Assembly: GCF_003268395.1 (NCBI RefSeq)
Contig: NZ_LQXQ01000037.1
Location: 1-41,789, forward strand
Direction of reading: 5' to 3'
From: Acinetobacter sp. CFCC 10889
Lineage (GTDB): Bacteria > Pseudomonadota > Gammaproteobacteria > Pseudomonadales > Moraxellaceae
DNA: 41,789 nt
Part shown: piece by piece, positions 25,284 to 34,933 of the stretch
Layout: each line of letters begins with the position of its first letter
Position numbering within the stretch: the first letter of the stretch is position 1
Translations under genes and position numbers: made by a program
The notes under the pieces: generated by a model
Told to the model about the DNA's origin: nothing
The model's input: only the letters and a program-made list of their open reading frames with translations
The model's database searches: none

Positions 25284-25761
25284 TTATGAAAGATATTCAA
25301 CTTTCACAACTTCGTATTCGACTTCGCCATTTGGTGTCTGAATTTTGGCTTCATCGCCTTCGTTTTTACCCAAAAGACCACGCAATCGGTGAGTTCACTG
25401 AGATTTTATTGATTTTAAAATCAGCTTCATCATCTCCAACGATACGATAAGTCTTTTGCTCTTCTGTATCTAAGTTTTCGATGGTTACAGTGACACCAAA
25501 AACAACACGACCTGTTTGTTCAAGTGTTTTAACATCAATCACTTGACATGCACCAAGTTTACCTTCGATGTCCTGAATACGACCTTCACAGAAACCTTGT
25601 TGCTCACGGGCAGCATGATATTCTGCATTTTCTTTTAAATCGCCATGTTCACGTGCTTCTGCAATTGCAGCAATAATACGTGGGCGATCAACAGATTTTA
25701 GCTGTTGTAATTCTTTCTCTAAGGCAACTTTGCCTTCTGGAGTCATAGGATAACGTTGCAT
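25284..25761 (-). pseudogene. greA: Transcription elongation factor GreA, frameshifted near its C-terminus
   Basis: Residues 1-127 match GreA closely: the N-terminal coiled coil has [20 protein letters not shown] and the acidic tip residues, followed by [30 protein letters not shown] and VNSPIA. After NSPIA the frame changes and stops at 25366. Restoring a GC/CG dinucleotide at about 25380-25383 gives [13 protein letters not shown]…VEYLS and a stop at 25284-25286, a 159-residue protein (E. coli 158). The break removes about 30 residues of the FKBP-like domain, which docks on RNA polymerase. GreA rescues backtracked polymerase. It is the last gene of a carA-carB-greA operon, an order also known in P. 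aeruginosa. Sequencing error or real mutation cannot be told apart here. Confidence 0.85.
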
Positions 25762-25799
25762 TGTTGTCCCTCAAGTTAAGTATTTTAAAAATACAGTTA

Positions 25800-25846
25800 A
25801 AAAATAAAAAAGCCCCGCCACCGATAAGGTGACGGGACTTATCGGT
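25800..25846 (-). terminator. Terminator with a competing hairpin between carB and greA
   Basis: On the minus strand AAGTCCCGTCACC (25840-25828) pairs over 13 bp (two G-U) with 25822-25810, and TTTTTT follows: an intrinsic terminator eight bases after the carB stop region. A second hairpin, ACCGATAAG (25846-25838) with CTTATCGGT (25828-25820), is a perfect 9-bp stem that shares both arms with it, so only one can form. This would make greA expression depend on read-through or on its own promoter. Confidence 0.8.
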
Positions 25847-25853
25847 AACTGAA

Positions 25854-28800
25854 TTAACCTTTAGTTAGGTCTTGCAAGCGGTAGACATCCATAGGTAGTT
25901 TAATCGCTAAAGCTTGGCATACAGCATCAGCACCATTCAAAGTTGTTGTGTAATACACTTTACCTTGAAGCGCAGAGCGACGGATTGAGAATGAATCCTG
26001 CTGAGCTTGTTTGCCTTCGGTTGTATTGATAATGAGGTGAATTTCGCCATTTTTCAAGCGGTCGACGATATTAGGGCGACCTTCTGTGACTTTATTCACA
26101 CGTTCAACTTCAATACCCGCAGCTTTGATCACATCAAAAGTACCGCCAGTTGCAATCACTTTGAAGCCAAGATCAGTCAACTGTTTTGCGATGCCAACTG
26201 CACGAGGCTTGTCCGAATCACGTACTGATAAGAATGCGTGTTTGATTTCGCCTTCCGTTGGTAGACCAGGTAAACGATCATTTGAACCTAGCACAGCTTT
26301 GTAGAATGCTTCGCCAAATGTTTTACCTACGCCCATCACTTCACCTGTAGATTTCATCTCAGGCCCAAGCACAGGATCAACGCCAGGGAATTTGTTGAAT
26401 GGGAACACTGCTTCTTTGACAGAGAAGTGTTCAGGGATAATCTCTGCTGTGAATCCTTGAGATTCTAAAGATTGACCCGCCATACAACGTGCAGCAACTT
26501 TCGCTAAAGATTCACCGATACATTTAGAAACGAACGGTACTGTACGTGATGCACGTGGGTTTACTTCTAGGATGTAAACGTCATTACCTTTTACAGCATA
26601 TTGAACATTCATCAAACCAACAACGCCAAGTTCTTTTGCCATTGCCACAGTTTGACGACGCATTTCGTCCTGAATTTCTTTAGATAAAGAATAAGGAGGA
26701 ATAGAACATGCTGAGTCACCTGAGTGAATACCTGCTTGTTCGATGTGCTGCATGATCCCGCCGATCACAACATCTTTACCGTCAGATACGCAGTCCACAT
26801 CAACTTCGATCGCATCATCAAGGAAGTGGTCAAGCAGTACAGGCGCTTCGTTAGATGCTTGTACAGCATCACGTAGGTAGCGTTTAAGTTCGTCATCGTT
26901 ATAGACGATTTCCATCGCACGACCACCCAGTACATAAGAAGGGCGTACAACCAATGGATAACCCACTTTCGCAGCTTCAGCCATACCTTCTTCAGCAGAT
27001 TTTACAATGCTGTTGTTTGGTTGGCGAAGTTGTAGACGTTGAATCATTTGTTGGAAACGTTCACGGTCTTCTGCACGGTCAATTGCATCAGGAGATGTAC
27101 CGATAATTGGCGCACCCGCTTCTTCTAAAGCACGAGCCAGTTTAAGCGGAGTTTGACCACCGTACTGAACGATAATGCCTTTTGGCTTCTCGATACGTAC
27201 GATTTCTAAAACATCTTCAAGTGTAATCGGTTCGAAGTACAAACGATCTGAAGTGTCATAATCCGTTGAAACAGTTTCAGGGTTACAGTTCACCATGATT
27301 GTTTCATAACCGTCATCACGCATTGCAAGAGCAGCGTGTACACAGCAGTAATCGAACTCGATCCCTTGACCAATACGGTTAGGACCACCACCAATCACCA
27401 TGATCTTGTCACGGTTAGATGGATTCGCTTCACATTCTTCATCGTAAGTTGAGTACATATACGCTGTATCTGATTCAAACTCAGCAGCACATGTGTCAAC
27501 ACGTTTGTAAACTGGAGTTACACCCAAGTTCCAACGATGTTTACGGAATTGTTTTTGTGAAATGCCCATCAAGTTTGCAATGCGAAGGTCTGACAAACCT
27601 TTACGTTTGAATGAACGGATATTGTCCGCATTCAAATCACCAAAACCTAAAGTTTTGATCTGGTTTTCAGTTTTGATAATGTCTTCGATTTGGATCAAGA
27701 ACCAACGATCAATTTTGGTTGCTTCAAATACTTCATCTAAAGTGAAGCCGTGACGGAATGCATCACCCACATACCAAATACGCTCTGGACCTGGAACTTT
27801 AAGTTCAACAAGGATCTTTTCACGTGCGCCTTCAGTACCCACAGCGATTTTTTCGTCAAAACCACATGCACCCACTTCAAGACCACGAAGCGCTTTAGAT
27901 ACAGACTCTTGGAAGTTACGACCAATCGCCATCACTTCACCTACAGATTTCATCTGAGTTGTCAGTGTCGCGTCAGCTTGTGGGAATTTCTCGAAGTTAA
28001 AACGAGGAATCTTCGTTACAACGTAGTCGATTGCAGGTTCGAAAGATGCAGGTGTTGTACCGCCAGTGATGTCGTTTTTCAACTCATCAAGGGTATAACC
28101 GACAGCCAGTTTCGCAGCAATTTTCGCGATTGGGAAACCCGTCGCTTTAGATGCAAGTGCAGATGAACGAGAAACACGTGGGTTCATCTCGATCACAACC
28201 ATACGACCGTCTTTCGGGTTAATACCGAATTGAACGTTCGAACCACCTGTTTCTACACCGATTTCACGAAGAACCGCTAAAGATGCATTACGAAGTAACT
28301 GGAATTCTTTGTCTGTCAGTGTTTGCGCAGGCGCAACAGTGATTGAGTCACCTGTGTGCACGCCCATTGGGTCAAAGTTTTCAATGGTACATACGATGAT
28401 ACAGTTGTCGTTTTTGTCACGAACAACTTCCATTTCGTATTCTTTCCAACCAATTAAAGATTCATCAATCAATAATTGTTTGGTTGGAGAAAGATCGAAA
28501 CCACGTTCACAGATTTCAATGAATTCTTCACGGTTGTAAGCAATACCACCGCCTGAACCACCCATGGTAAATGATGGGCGGATAATCACAGGGAAGCCGA
28601 AACGAGCTTGAATTTCAAGCGCGTGTTCCATGCTTTCTGCAACGTCAGCACGTGGACATTCCAAACCAATTTTGCGCATTGCGATATCGAAAAGTTTACG
28701 GTCTTCCGCTTTTTCGATCGCTTCTTTGGTCGCACCAATCAATTCAACATTGTATTTTTTCAAAATACCGTTGGCATCAAGTGCAAGTGCACAGTTCAAT

Positions 28801-29084
28801 GCTGTTTGACCACCCATTGTCGGAAGAACAGCATCTGGGCGTTCTTTCTCAATGATTGCAGCAACAGTTTGCCAAGTAATCGGTTCGATATACGTTGCGT
28901 CTGCCATTGCAGGGTCAGTCATAATGGTCGCTGGGTTAGAGTTCACCAAAATAACACGGTAGCCTTCTTCACGAAGGGCTTTACACGCTTGTGCACCTGA
29001 GTAGTCAAACTCACATGCCTGACCGATCACAATCGGACCTGCACCAATAATTAGGATGCTTTTAATGTCTGTACGTTTAGCCAT
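25854..29084 (-). CDS. carB: Carbamoyl-phosphate synthase large subunit
   Basis: 1076 residues (E. coli 1073). Two homologous ATP-grasp halves are seen: [24 protein letters not shown] at the start and [21 protein letters not shown] near residue 555. Each has its ATP-grasp segment ([39 protein letters not shown]). Residues 400-550 form the oligomerisation domain. The last 135 residues ([24 protein letters not shown]) are the MGS-type allosteric domain that binds UMP or ornithine. It makes carbamoyl phosphate from bicarbonate, ATP and ammonia channelled from CarA, feeding arginine and pyrimidine synthesis. It follows carA by 13 bases. Confidence 0.97.
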   Translation of the reverse strand: MAKRTDIKSILIIGAGPIVIGQACEFDYSGAQACKALREEGYRVILVNSNPATIMTDPAMADATYIEPITWQTVAAIIEKERPDAVLPTMGGQTALNCALALDANGILKKYNVELIGATKEAIEKAEDRKLFDIAMRKIGLECPRADVAESMEHALEIQARFGFPVIIRPSFTMGGSGGGIAYNREEFIEICERGFDLSPTKQLLIDESLIGWKEYEMEVVRDKNDNCIIVCTIENFDPMGVHTGDSITVAPAQTLTDKEFQLLRNASLAVLREIGVETGGSNVQFGINPKDGRMVVIEMNPRVSRSSALASKATGFPIAKIAAKLAVGYTLDELKNDITGGTTPASFEPAIDYVVTKIPRFNFEKFPQADATLTTQMKSVGEVMAIGRNFQESVSKALRGLEVGACGFDEKIAVGTEGAREKILVELKVPGPERIWYVGDAFRHGFTLDEVFEATKIDRWFLIQIEDIIKTENQIKTLGFGDLNADNIRSFKRKGLSDLRIANLMGISQKQFRKHRWNLGVTPVYKRVDTCAAEFESDTAYMYSTYDEECEANPSNRDKIMVIGGGPNRIGQGIEFDYCCVHAALAMRDDGYETIMVNCNPETVSTDYDTSDRLYFEPITLEDVLEIVRIEKPKGIIVQYGGQTPLKLARALEEAGAPIIGTSPDAIDRAEDRERFQQMIQRLQLRQPNNSIVKSAEEGMAEAAKVGYPLVVRPSYVLGGRAMEIVYNDDELKRYLRDAVQASNEAPVLLDHFLDDAIEVDVDCVSDGKDVVIGGIMQHIEQAGIHSGDSACSIPPYSLSKEIQDEMRRQTVAMAKELGVVGLMNVQYAVKGNDVYILEVNPRASRTVPFVSKCIGESLAKVAARCMAGQSLESQGFTAEIIPEHFSVKEAVFPFNKFPGVDPVLGPEMKSTGEVMGVGKTFGEAFYKAVLGSNDRLPGLPTEGEIKHAFLSVRDSDKPRAVGIAKQLTDLGFKVIATGGTFDVIKAAGIEVERVNKVTEGRPNIVDRLKNGEIHLIINTTEGKQAQQDSFSIRRSALQGKVYYTTTLNGADAVCQALAIKLPMDVYRLQDLTKG

Positions 29085-29097
29085 GATCGCTCCTCAA

Positions 29098-30240
29098 TTA
29101 TTTCTTAGATGCTTCAATAAGTTCGATGAAATGATCGAACAAAGGTGCGCAGTCGTGTGGACCAGGACTAGCTTCAGGGTGACCTTGGAAGCTGAACGCA
29201 GGTTTATCTGTACGATGAATACCTTGGAGCGTTTGATCGAACAATGATTTGTGCGTTGCTTTAAGGTTTGCAGGAAGCGTTTCAGCGTCTACAGCGAAGC
29301 CATGGTTTTGAGAAGTAATCATCACTGTACCCGTTTCCATGTTTTGAACAGGGTGGTTAGCACCGTGGTGACCATGAGGCATTTTCACAGTTTTTGCACC
29401 AGAAGCGAGTGCAAGGATTTGGTGACCTAAACAGATCCCAAAGACAGGAACATTACGTGCATCTTCAACAATGGTTTTTACTGCTTCAATCGCATAATCA
29501 CATGCTGCTGGATCACCAGGACCATTTGACAAGAATACGCCATCTGGATTCAACGCAAGTACTTTTTCAGCAGGAGTTTGTGCAGGCACAACAGTTAGCT
29601 TACAACCGCGATCTGCAAGCATACGTAAGATGTTGGTTTTGACACCATAATCGTATGCAACCACATGGAATTTCGCTTCAGGTTGGGAGAAACCTTTGCC
29701 TAAAGTCCATGAGCCTTCAGTCCACTCGAAACCTTCAGGGTCACAGCATTCTTTGGCAAGGTCTAAACCATTTAAACCACCAAATGCACGTGCTTTTTCT
29801 AAAGCTTCTTCTTCAGTGATATTTTCACCTGCAAGGATGCAACCATTTTGTGCACCTTTTGCACGTAAAATACGCGTAAGTTTACGTGTGTCGATGTCTG
29901 CAATTGCAACAACATTGTGTTGTTGTAAATATTCAGCGAGAGATTGTTCAGCACGGAAGTTGCTGTGCAATAACGGTAAGTCACGAATGATTAAACCATT
30001 CGCCCAAACTTTATGAATGCGACCAGACTCTGCATCTTCATTGTTGCAACCTGTATTACCAATATGCGGGTAAGTTAAAGTTACAAGTTGTTGTGCATAA
30101 CTTGGGTCAGTCAAAATTTCTTGATAGCCAGTCATGGCAGTATTAAAAACGACTTCACCAGTCGTACTTCCCGTAGCGCCGATCGATGTACCTTTGAAAA
30201 TAGTACCGTCAGCGAGGGCTAAAATGGCGGGGATGCTCAA
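29098..30240 (-). CDS. carA: Carbamoyl-phosphate synthase small subunit (glutaminase)
   Basis: 380 residues (E. coli 382). The N-terminal domain has [39 protein letters not shown]. The C-terminal class I amidotransferase has the nucleophile Cys in [15 protein letters not shown] (near residue 268) and catalytic His and Glu in [13 protein letters not shown] (near 355). It releases ammonia from glutamine and passes it to CarB. The start is TTG 30240, supported by AGGAGC eight bases upstream and by conserved length. The stop of a 25-codon upstream ORF overlaps this TTG, implying coupled translation. Confidence 0.96.
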   Translation of the reverse strand: MSIPAILALADGTIFKGTSIGATGSTTGEVVFNTAMTGYQEILTDPSYAQQLVTLTYPHIGNTGCNNEDAESGRIHKVWANGLIIRDLPLLHSNFRAEQSLAEYLQQHNVVAIADIDTRKLTRILRAKGAQNGCILAGENITEEEALEKARAFGGLNGLDLAKECCDPEGFEWTEGSWTLGKGFSQPEAKFHVVAYDYGVKTNILRMLADRGCKLTVVPAQTPAEKVLALNPDGVFLSNGPGDPAACDYAIEAVKTIVEDARNVPVFGICLGHQILALASGAKTVKMPHGHHGANHPVQNMETGTVMITSQNHGFAVDAETLPANLKATHKSLFDQTLQGIHRTDKPAFSFQGHPEASPGPHDCAPLFDHFIELIEASKK

Positions 30241-30355
30241 ACCAAAGCTCCTGATCTAAAACCACAAAAATAGGGCTGTAAAAAAGCGAGTAGACGAAAA
30301 AAAAGGAAGGTCAATTTGATCTTACCCTCCTCATGTCTGCTCGCTTGTAACTTAA
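30237..30355 (-). promoter_or_regulatory. carA leader: attenuator with a coupled leader ORF
   Basis: On the minus strand AAGCGAGCAGAC (30346-30335) pairs with GTCTACTCGCTT (30295-30284), 11 of 12 bases, followed by six T: an intrinsic terminator before carA. Its 39-base loop holds AGGAGG (30331-30326) and T8 (30304-30297). A TTG at 30314 opens a 25-codon frame ([20 protein letters not shown]…) that runs through the 3' arm and stops at TGA 30239-30237, overlapping carA's TTG. A ribosome on this frame would break the terminator. A shorter frame in the loop, ATG AGG AGG GTA AGA TCA AAT TGA (30334), has three rare arginine codons of seven. The arrangement resembles the UTP-sensed pyrBI attenuator of E. 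coli. Confidence 0.65.
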
Positions 30356-30361
30356 CACTGC

Positions 30362-30390
30362 ATTATACGCACAAGTCGTCCTAAAGTCCA
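30362..30390 (-). promoter_or_regulatory. Sigma-70 promoter of the carAB-greA operon
   Basis: On the minus strand a perfect -10 TATAAT (30367-30362) lies 17 bases from TGGACT (30390-30385), four of six with TTGACA. Transcription should start near 30355, about nine bases before the attenuator hairpin. Confidence 0.7.
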
Positions 30391-30842
30391 TGTAAAAAAC
30401 CATCAAAATGTGAGATATGCACCTTGAATTTATCTTGATATTCTGCTTTTTAAATTTTGAATAATTCAGAATGATTTTGCAGAATTTATATATGAAATCA
30501 AAATTTAAAATTTATTGTTATAGTTTAGCTTGTTAGCGATTTTTATGGGAAATGCTACTATTGAGTATAGTTGAACAGTCGGTAAAAAAATGGTTTTGGA
30601 TTTATTTAAAATTGAAGAGAGAGTAAGTTTTAAAATGAATCAATGATATGTTATCTAGATGAATTTAAGCTAAAAAAATGAGCAATGCAGATGATTCTTT
30701 AAATGATAGAAAATAGTATATGAAAACGAGATTTAGAATATAGAGGCAGATGGACATCAATCGTATTTTTAATATCAAAGCTATTTTTACTTTTTATAAG
30801 CTTTTTGGCTGAGACAAAGGTTGTGGATGAGTATAGAAGATA
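30391..30842. other. AT-rich intergenic region upstream of the car operon
   Basis: No gene is supported in this stretch; the open frames are under 25 codons. A palindrome TGAATAATTCA (30458-30468) sits 68 bases before the car -35 box and is framed by TTCTGC (30440-30445) and GCAGAA (30479-30484). It could be an activator or repressor site for the car promoter. Confidence 0.4.
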
Positions 30843-30867
30843 AAGCAAAAGGGGATACCTTTTGCTT
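30843..30867 (-). terminator. Hairpin after the DOMON-like gene
   Basis: AAGCAAAAGG (30843-30852) pairs perfectly with CCTTTTGCTT (30858-30867) around five bases. It is eight bases beyond the gene's stop. The T tract within the stem is interrupted, so termination may be partial. Confidence 0.5.
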
Positions 30868-30874
30868 ATTTATC

Positions 30875-31414
30875 TTAAAAGGTATGTAACCAATCACGCT
30901 TGTTGTGAAAGTCAGCATTTGGGCTGCTATGTTGCATGGCAAAAAAATGTTCGCCTTGAGTGGTATTTAACACAGCCGTTAAGCCAATAAAAAGATCATC
31001 CCATTTTAATTTATGTTTGAGCATAAATTCGGTTAGATCAAGACTTACATTTAAACCGTAATGCGTACGCTTTAATTGGTTGAGTTCAATATCTTCAGCG
31101 ACAACAGGTGGCATAATCTCAGGATAGCGATATTCTTCAAAAGCATAAGCTTGCCATGCCTGAGATGGGGAGAGATTGATTTCACGATAGAAATCTTCAC
31201 CTTTAACTCCGATAAAGACTTCAAAACAGGTATTTTCCCATAAAAAGTCCATACGAGGATGTGATGCAACCAATTCGGGATATTGCATGAATTGGTTGGG
31301 GTCACGTAACCAATAGCCAACATTTAAGGTAAATGGGCTGACTTGTTCGATTGCACCGACCAATGAAATGCTTTGAAAACGGCGATCAAAAGCATTCAGT
31401 TCATAACTTGCCAT
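30875..31414 (-). CDS. DOMON-like domain protein
   Basis: 179 residues, a predicted beta-sandwich. Phrases such as LNVGYWLRDP, WENTCFEVFIGVKGEDFYREINLSPSQAWQAYAFEEYR and DDLFIGLTAVLNTTQGEHFFAMQHSSPNADFHNKRDW match bacterial proteins annotated as DOMON-like (carbohydrate- or heme-binding fold). It has no signal peptide, so it is probably cytoplasmic. Its role is unknown. It follows yhbY by 24 bases on the same strand and may be cotranscribed with it. Confidence 0.7.
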   Translation of the reverse strand: MASYELNAFDRRFQSISLVGAIEQVSPFTLNVGYWLRDPNQFMQYPELVASHPRMDFLWENTCFEVFIGVKGEDFYREINLSPSQAWQAYAFEEYRYPEIMPPVVAEDIELNQLKRTHYGLNVSLDLTEFMLKHKLKWDDLFIGLTAVLNTTQGEHFFAMQHSSPNADFHNKRDWLHTF

Positions 31415-31438
31415 AAGTTTTGCCAGTAAAATGTAAGC

Positions 31439-31762
31439 TTAGTTTGACAAATGTGCGTGGCGAACTAAGTTTGATAACTTAGGATTTTGTTTTGCTGCTT
31501 TTTTGTAGATCAAAGCAATTTTACCAATGGTTTGTACAACTTCAGCACCTGTAGTCTCAGCAACCTCAGCAATTGCAGCAGCACGTGCTTCACGATCTTC
31601 ACCAGAAACTTTGATTTTGATCAATTCGTGGTCGTTTAGAGCACGGTTGGTTTCTTCGATGACATTTTCAGATAATCCTTTATCACCAATCATCACCACT
31701 GGATTTAATGCATGTCCGATTTGACGTAAACGCTTACGTTCTTGGATTGATAAAGCCGCCAT
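31439..31762 (-). CDS. yhbY: CRM-domain RNA-binding protein YhbY
   Basis: 107 residues. The CRM domain is clear: LRQIGHALNPVVMIGDKGLSENVIEETNRALNDHELIKIKV, with the basic GxxG loop in the form MIGDKGLS, then TGAEVVQTIGKIALIYKKA. YhbY associates with pre-50S ribosomal particles in E. coli. It is divergent from rlmE, the usual arrangement, so ribosome maturation genes share this 196-base promoter region. Confidence 0.88.
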   Translation of the reverse strand: MAALSIQERKRLRQIGHALNPVVMIGDKGLSENVIEETNRALNDHELIKIKVSGEDREARAAAIAEVAETTGAEVVQTIGKIALIYKKAAKQNPKLSNLVRHAHLSN

Positions 31763-31958
31763 AAAGATAACCTAATTTTAAAAACGGCTTAGTATAGCAA
31801 AACTCAAATTTAAACGCTGCACATTCTCACGAAATAATCGATCAAACTTATTTAAAAAAACATGCGCATAACAATGCATTTAGATACAGTTGTCTACTGC
31901 AAAAGCTTTGTTTTTCACGTACAATTAAAAGTTGAATGTCAATTTTATTTAGAGAGTT

Positions 31959-32627
31959 ATGGCTACACGCATTACCAACCAAAAGTTATCTAAAAGTAGT
32001 CGTGCGTGGATGAGAGAGCATTTAGACGACCCATTTGTGAAAAAAGCACAAAAAGAGGGTTATCGTGCTCGGGCAGCGTACAAACTTCTTGAAATTCAAG
32101 AAAAATATAAAATGATTAAGCCTGGAATGACCGTGGTTGATTTAGGTGCAGCACCTGGTAGTTGGTCACAAATTGCAGGAAAATTGGTCGGCCCTAAGGG
32201 TTTAGTCATTGCTTCAGATATTCTTGAAATGGATGCTTTGCCAGATGTGACCTTTTTGCAAGGTGACTTTCGAGAAGAAGAAGTTTTTGAAAAATTGTTA
32301 AATATTTTAAATGGACGTACCGTAGACGTTGTAATTTCGGATATGGCCCCCAATACATCAGGTAATAAGGCAGTAGATCAACCACGCCAGATTTATCTAT
32401 GCGAACTTGCACTTGATTTTGCTAATAAGGTTTTAGGACCCAAAGGGCAATTTGTTGTGAAAGTTTTCCAAGGTGATGGTTTTGATGAGTTTCGTAAGCA
32501 AGTCGTCAGTAGTTTTGAGGTCTTGAAAACAGCGAAACCTGCTGCGTCTCGGGCACGTTCAAAAGAAGTTTTTTTAATTGGACAGGGTCGTAAAAAGGTT
32601 TCGCAGCAAGTACAGATTGATGATTGA
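31959..32627 (+). CDS. rlmE: 23S rRNA 2'-O-methyltransferase (Um2552)
   Basis: 222 residues (E. coli RrmJ 209). The N-terminal basic part (SKSSRAWMREHLDDPFVKKAQKEGYRARAAYKLLEI) includes the catalytic Lys. The SAM motif is VVDLGAAPGSWSQIAG; the catalytic Asp is in VVISDMAPNTSG and the second Lys in FVVKVFQGDG; the Glu is in RSKEVFLIGQG. This gives the K-D-K-E tetrad. It methylates U2552 in the ribosomal A-loop. It lies upstream of ftsH, as in most gammaproteobacteria. Ribosome site AGAGAG precedes ATG. Confidence 0.95.
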   Translation: MATRITNQKLSKSSRAWMREHLDDPFVKKAQKEGYRARAAYKLLEIQEKYKMIKPGMTVVDLGAAPGSWSQIAGKLVGPKGLVIASDILEMDALPDVTFLQGDFREEEVFEKLLNILNGRTVDVVISDMAPNTSGNKAVDQPRQIYLCELALDFANKVLGPKGQFVVKVFQGDGFDEFRKQVVSSFEVLKTAKPAASRARSKEVFLIGQGRKKVSQQVQIDD

Positions 32628-32698
32628 AATGTAAATTTTTAAGCATTCTCAGGTGCATGTGTTATGTTTGAAATTGTTTCTTAGTGCGGTTACACATT

Positions 32699-32720
32699 GC
32701 ATAATGCGTTAACATTATGC
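32699..32720. repeat. 8-bp inverted repeat in the rlmE-ftsH gap
   Basis: GCATAATG (32699-32706) and CATTATGC (32713-32720) flank CGTTAA. It has no T tract and lies about 200 bases before ftsH, so it may be a protein-binding site for an ftsH promoter. The rest of the gap (32628-32922) is AT-rich with no gene. Confidence 0.3.
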
Positions 32721-32922
32721 GGTTAAATAACTTTACTTTGAAAAAATTTAAATGAAAAATGTAAATCATGTATGAATTGTCAATAAGTCCTCTTGCCAAG
32801 TTGTTAAAAATTGTGCATTTTGTACGTTTTTAAAATTTATTGCGAAATTCATTACTCGCTTTTTTGTTAGGATCACCCTCTAATGGGGCATGATCAAATT
32901 AGATTGATATGGGAATAAAGCT

Positions 32923-34821
32923 TTGAGCGATCTCTTCAAAAACGCCGTCTTATGGCTTGTGATACTCGGTGTACTGATTTTAATTTTCAGTAACATCAGC
33001 GACCGCAATAAGCCTGCTGCAATGAACTATTCTGAGTTTGTTACGGCGGTGAATGCTGGTCAGATTAAACAAGTCACAATTGATGGCGAAAGAATAAGTG
33101 GCGAAAAAACCAATGGTTCAGATTTTGAAAGTATCCGTCCTGCGGTTCAAGATCCAGAACTTATGCCTACTCTAATCAAAAATAACGTTGTTGTTGAAGG
33201 TACTGCACCTCAACGTCAAGGTTTGTTGATGCAACTTCTTATCGCAAGCTTCCCTGTACTTTTAATCATTTTGTTATTCATGTTCTTTATGCGCAACATG
33301 GGTGGTGGTGCAGGCGGTAAAAATGGTCCGATGAGTTTTGGTAAATCGAAAGCAAAAATGCTATCAGAAGACCAAATCAAGGTGACTTTTACCGATGTTG
33401 CAGGCTGTGATGAAGCAAAACAAGAAGTTGTTGAAATTGTAGATTTCTTAAAAGATCCAGCAAAATTCAAACGTCTTGGTGCGACTATTCCAAAAGGCGT
33501 ATTAATGGTTGGTCCTCCAGGAACAGGTAAAACTTTACTTGCAAAAGCGATTGCAGGTGAAGCGAAAGTTCCGTTCTTTAGTATCTCAGGTTCTGACTTT
33601 GTTGAGATGTTTGTGGGTGTTGGTGCATCTCGTGTGCGTGACATGTTTGAGCAAGCAAAACGCCATGCGCCTTGTATCATCTTTATTGATGAGATTGATG
33701 CGGTGGGTCGTCATCGTGGTTCAGGTACAGGTGGTGGTCATGATGAGCGTGAGCAAACATTAAACCAAATGCTTGTTGAAATGGATGGTTTCGAAGGTAA
33801 TGAAGGTATTATTGTTATTGCTGCGACCAACCGTGCAGATGTACTTGATAAAGCATTGCTTCGTCCAGGGCGTTTTGACCGTCAAGTGATGGTAGGTCTT
33901 CCGGATATTAAAGGTCGTGAACAGATCCTTAATGTTCACTTGAAGAAATTACCTTCTGTAACCGGTGTGGATGTTAAAGTGCTTGCACGTGGTACACCTG
34001 GATTTTCTGGTGCACAGTTAGCGAACCTTGTGAATGAGGCTGCATTATTTGCTGCACGTCGTAACAAGAATACAGTTGATATGCATGACTTTGAAGATGC
34101 AAAAGACAAGATTTACATGGGACCAGAACGTAAATCAATGGTGATTCGTGATGAGGAGCGCCGTGCGACTGCTTATCATGAAGCAGGTCATGCGATTGTT
34201 GCTGAAATCCTTCCTGGTACAGACCCAGTGCATAAAGTCACAATTATGCCACGTGGTTGGGCACTTGGTGTGACTTGGCAGTTACCTGAACAAGATGCGA
34301 TTAGTCATTACAAATCAAAAATGTTGAATGAGCTGTCTATCTTATTTGGTGGTCGTATTGCCGAAGAAGTCTTCATTAATCAAATGTCGACAGGTGCTTC
34401 AAATGACTTCGAACGTGCAACCAAAATGGCACGTGCGATGGTAACCAAATACGGCATGTCTGATAAAATGGGCGTGATGGTTTATGAAGAAGAGAACCAA
34501 AATGGTTTCTTTGGAAATATGGGTAATCGCACTATTTCAGAAGCAACGCAGCAACAAGTTGACCAAGAAGTTCGTCGTATTTTAGATGAACAGTATAAAG
34601 TTGCACGTGAGATTATTGAAAATAATCAAGATATTGCGCATGCGATGGTGAAAGCTTTAATGGAATGGGAAACGATTGATCGTGATCAAATCCGTGACAT
34701 TATGGAAGGTCGTGAACCACAACCACCAAAAGTGTATGTTGCAGAAAATCCAGTGATTGATGTAACACCGATTGATGGTTCTGAAACACCACCACCATTA
34801 CCTTCATTGCCAAAGCTTTAA
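32923..34821 (+). CDS. ftsH: ATP-dependent zinc metalloprotease FtsH
   Basis: 632 residues. Two membrane helices ([14 protein letters not shown] near residue 12; [18 protein letters not shown] near 107) flank a periplasmic domain. The AAA module has Walker A GPPGTGKT near 195, Walker [12 protein letters not shown] near 250 and the arginine finger in [11 protein letters not shown] near 310. The zinc site is HEAGH near 415, with the third ligand aspartate in [11 protein letters not shown]. It degrades membrane and cytosolic proteins such as LpxC. The start is TTG 32923 with a weak GGGA ribosome site. The tail ends in a proline-rich stretch ([12 protein letters not shown]). Confidence 0.96.
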   Translation: MSDLFKNAVLWLVILGVLILIFSNISDRNKPAAMNYSEFVTAVNAGQIKQVTIDGERISGEKTNGSDFESIRPAVQDPELMPTLIKNNVVVEGTAPQRQGLLMQLLIASFPVLLIILLFMFFMRNMGGGAGGKNGPMSFGKSKAKMLSEDQIKVTFTDVAGCDEAKQEVVEIVDFLKDPAKFKRLGATIPKGVLMVGPPGTGKTLLAKAIAGEAKVPFFSISGSDFVEMFVGVGASRVRDMFEQAKRHAPCIIFIDEIDAVGRHRGSGTGGGHDEREQTLNQMLVEMDGFEGNEGIIVIAATNRADVLDKALLRPGRFDRQVMVGLPDIKGREQILNVHLKKLPSVTGVDVKVLARGTPGFSGAQLANLVNEAALFAARRNKNTVDMHDFEDAKDKIYMGPERKSMVIRDEERRATAYHEAGHAIVAEILPGTDPVHKVTIMPRGWALGVTWQLPEQDAISHYKSKMLNELSILFGGRIAEEVFINQMSTGASNDFERATKMARAMVTKYGMSDKMGVMVYEEENQNGFFGNMGNRTISEATQQQVDQEVRRILDEQYKVAREIIENNQDIAHAMVKALMEWETIDRDQIRDIMEGREPQPPKVYVAENPVIDVTPIDGSETPPPLPSLPKL

Positions 34822-34839
34822 GTTTAAATGATGTAAATG

Positions 34840-34864
34840 AAACCGCCTTCGGGTGGTTTTTTTA
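34840..34864 (+). terminator. Terminator after ftsH
   Basis: AAACCGCC and GGTGGTTT pair (one G-U) around a TTCG loop, followed by TTTTT. It lies 18 bases after the ftsH stop and isolates folP transcriptionally. Confidence 0.85.
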
Positions 34865-34933
34865 TGCATTGAAAATAATTCTAGTTGAAAGCTCACCACA
34901 GTTTGCTCTCAAAAAGTTAAAATAGAGTTTATT

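Noticed and set aside
27750..28166. 138-codon frame opposite carB
   Set aside because: It has Cys/Arg/Phe/His-rich shadow composition, and carB is unambiguous here.
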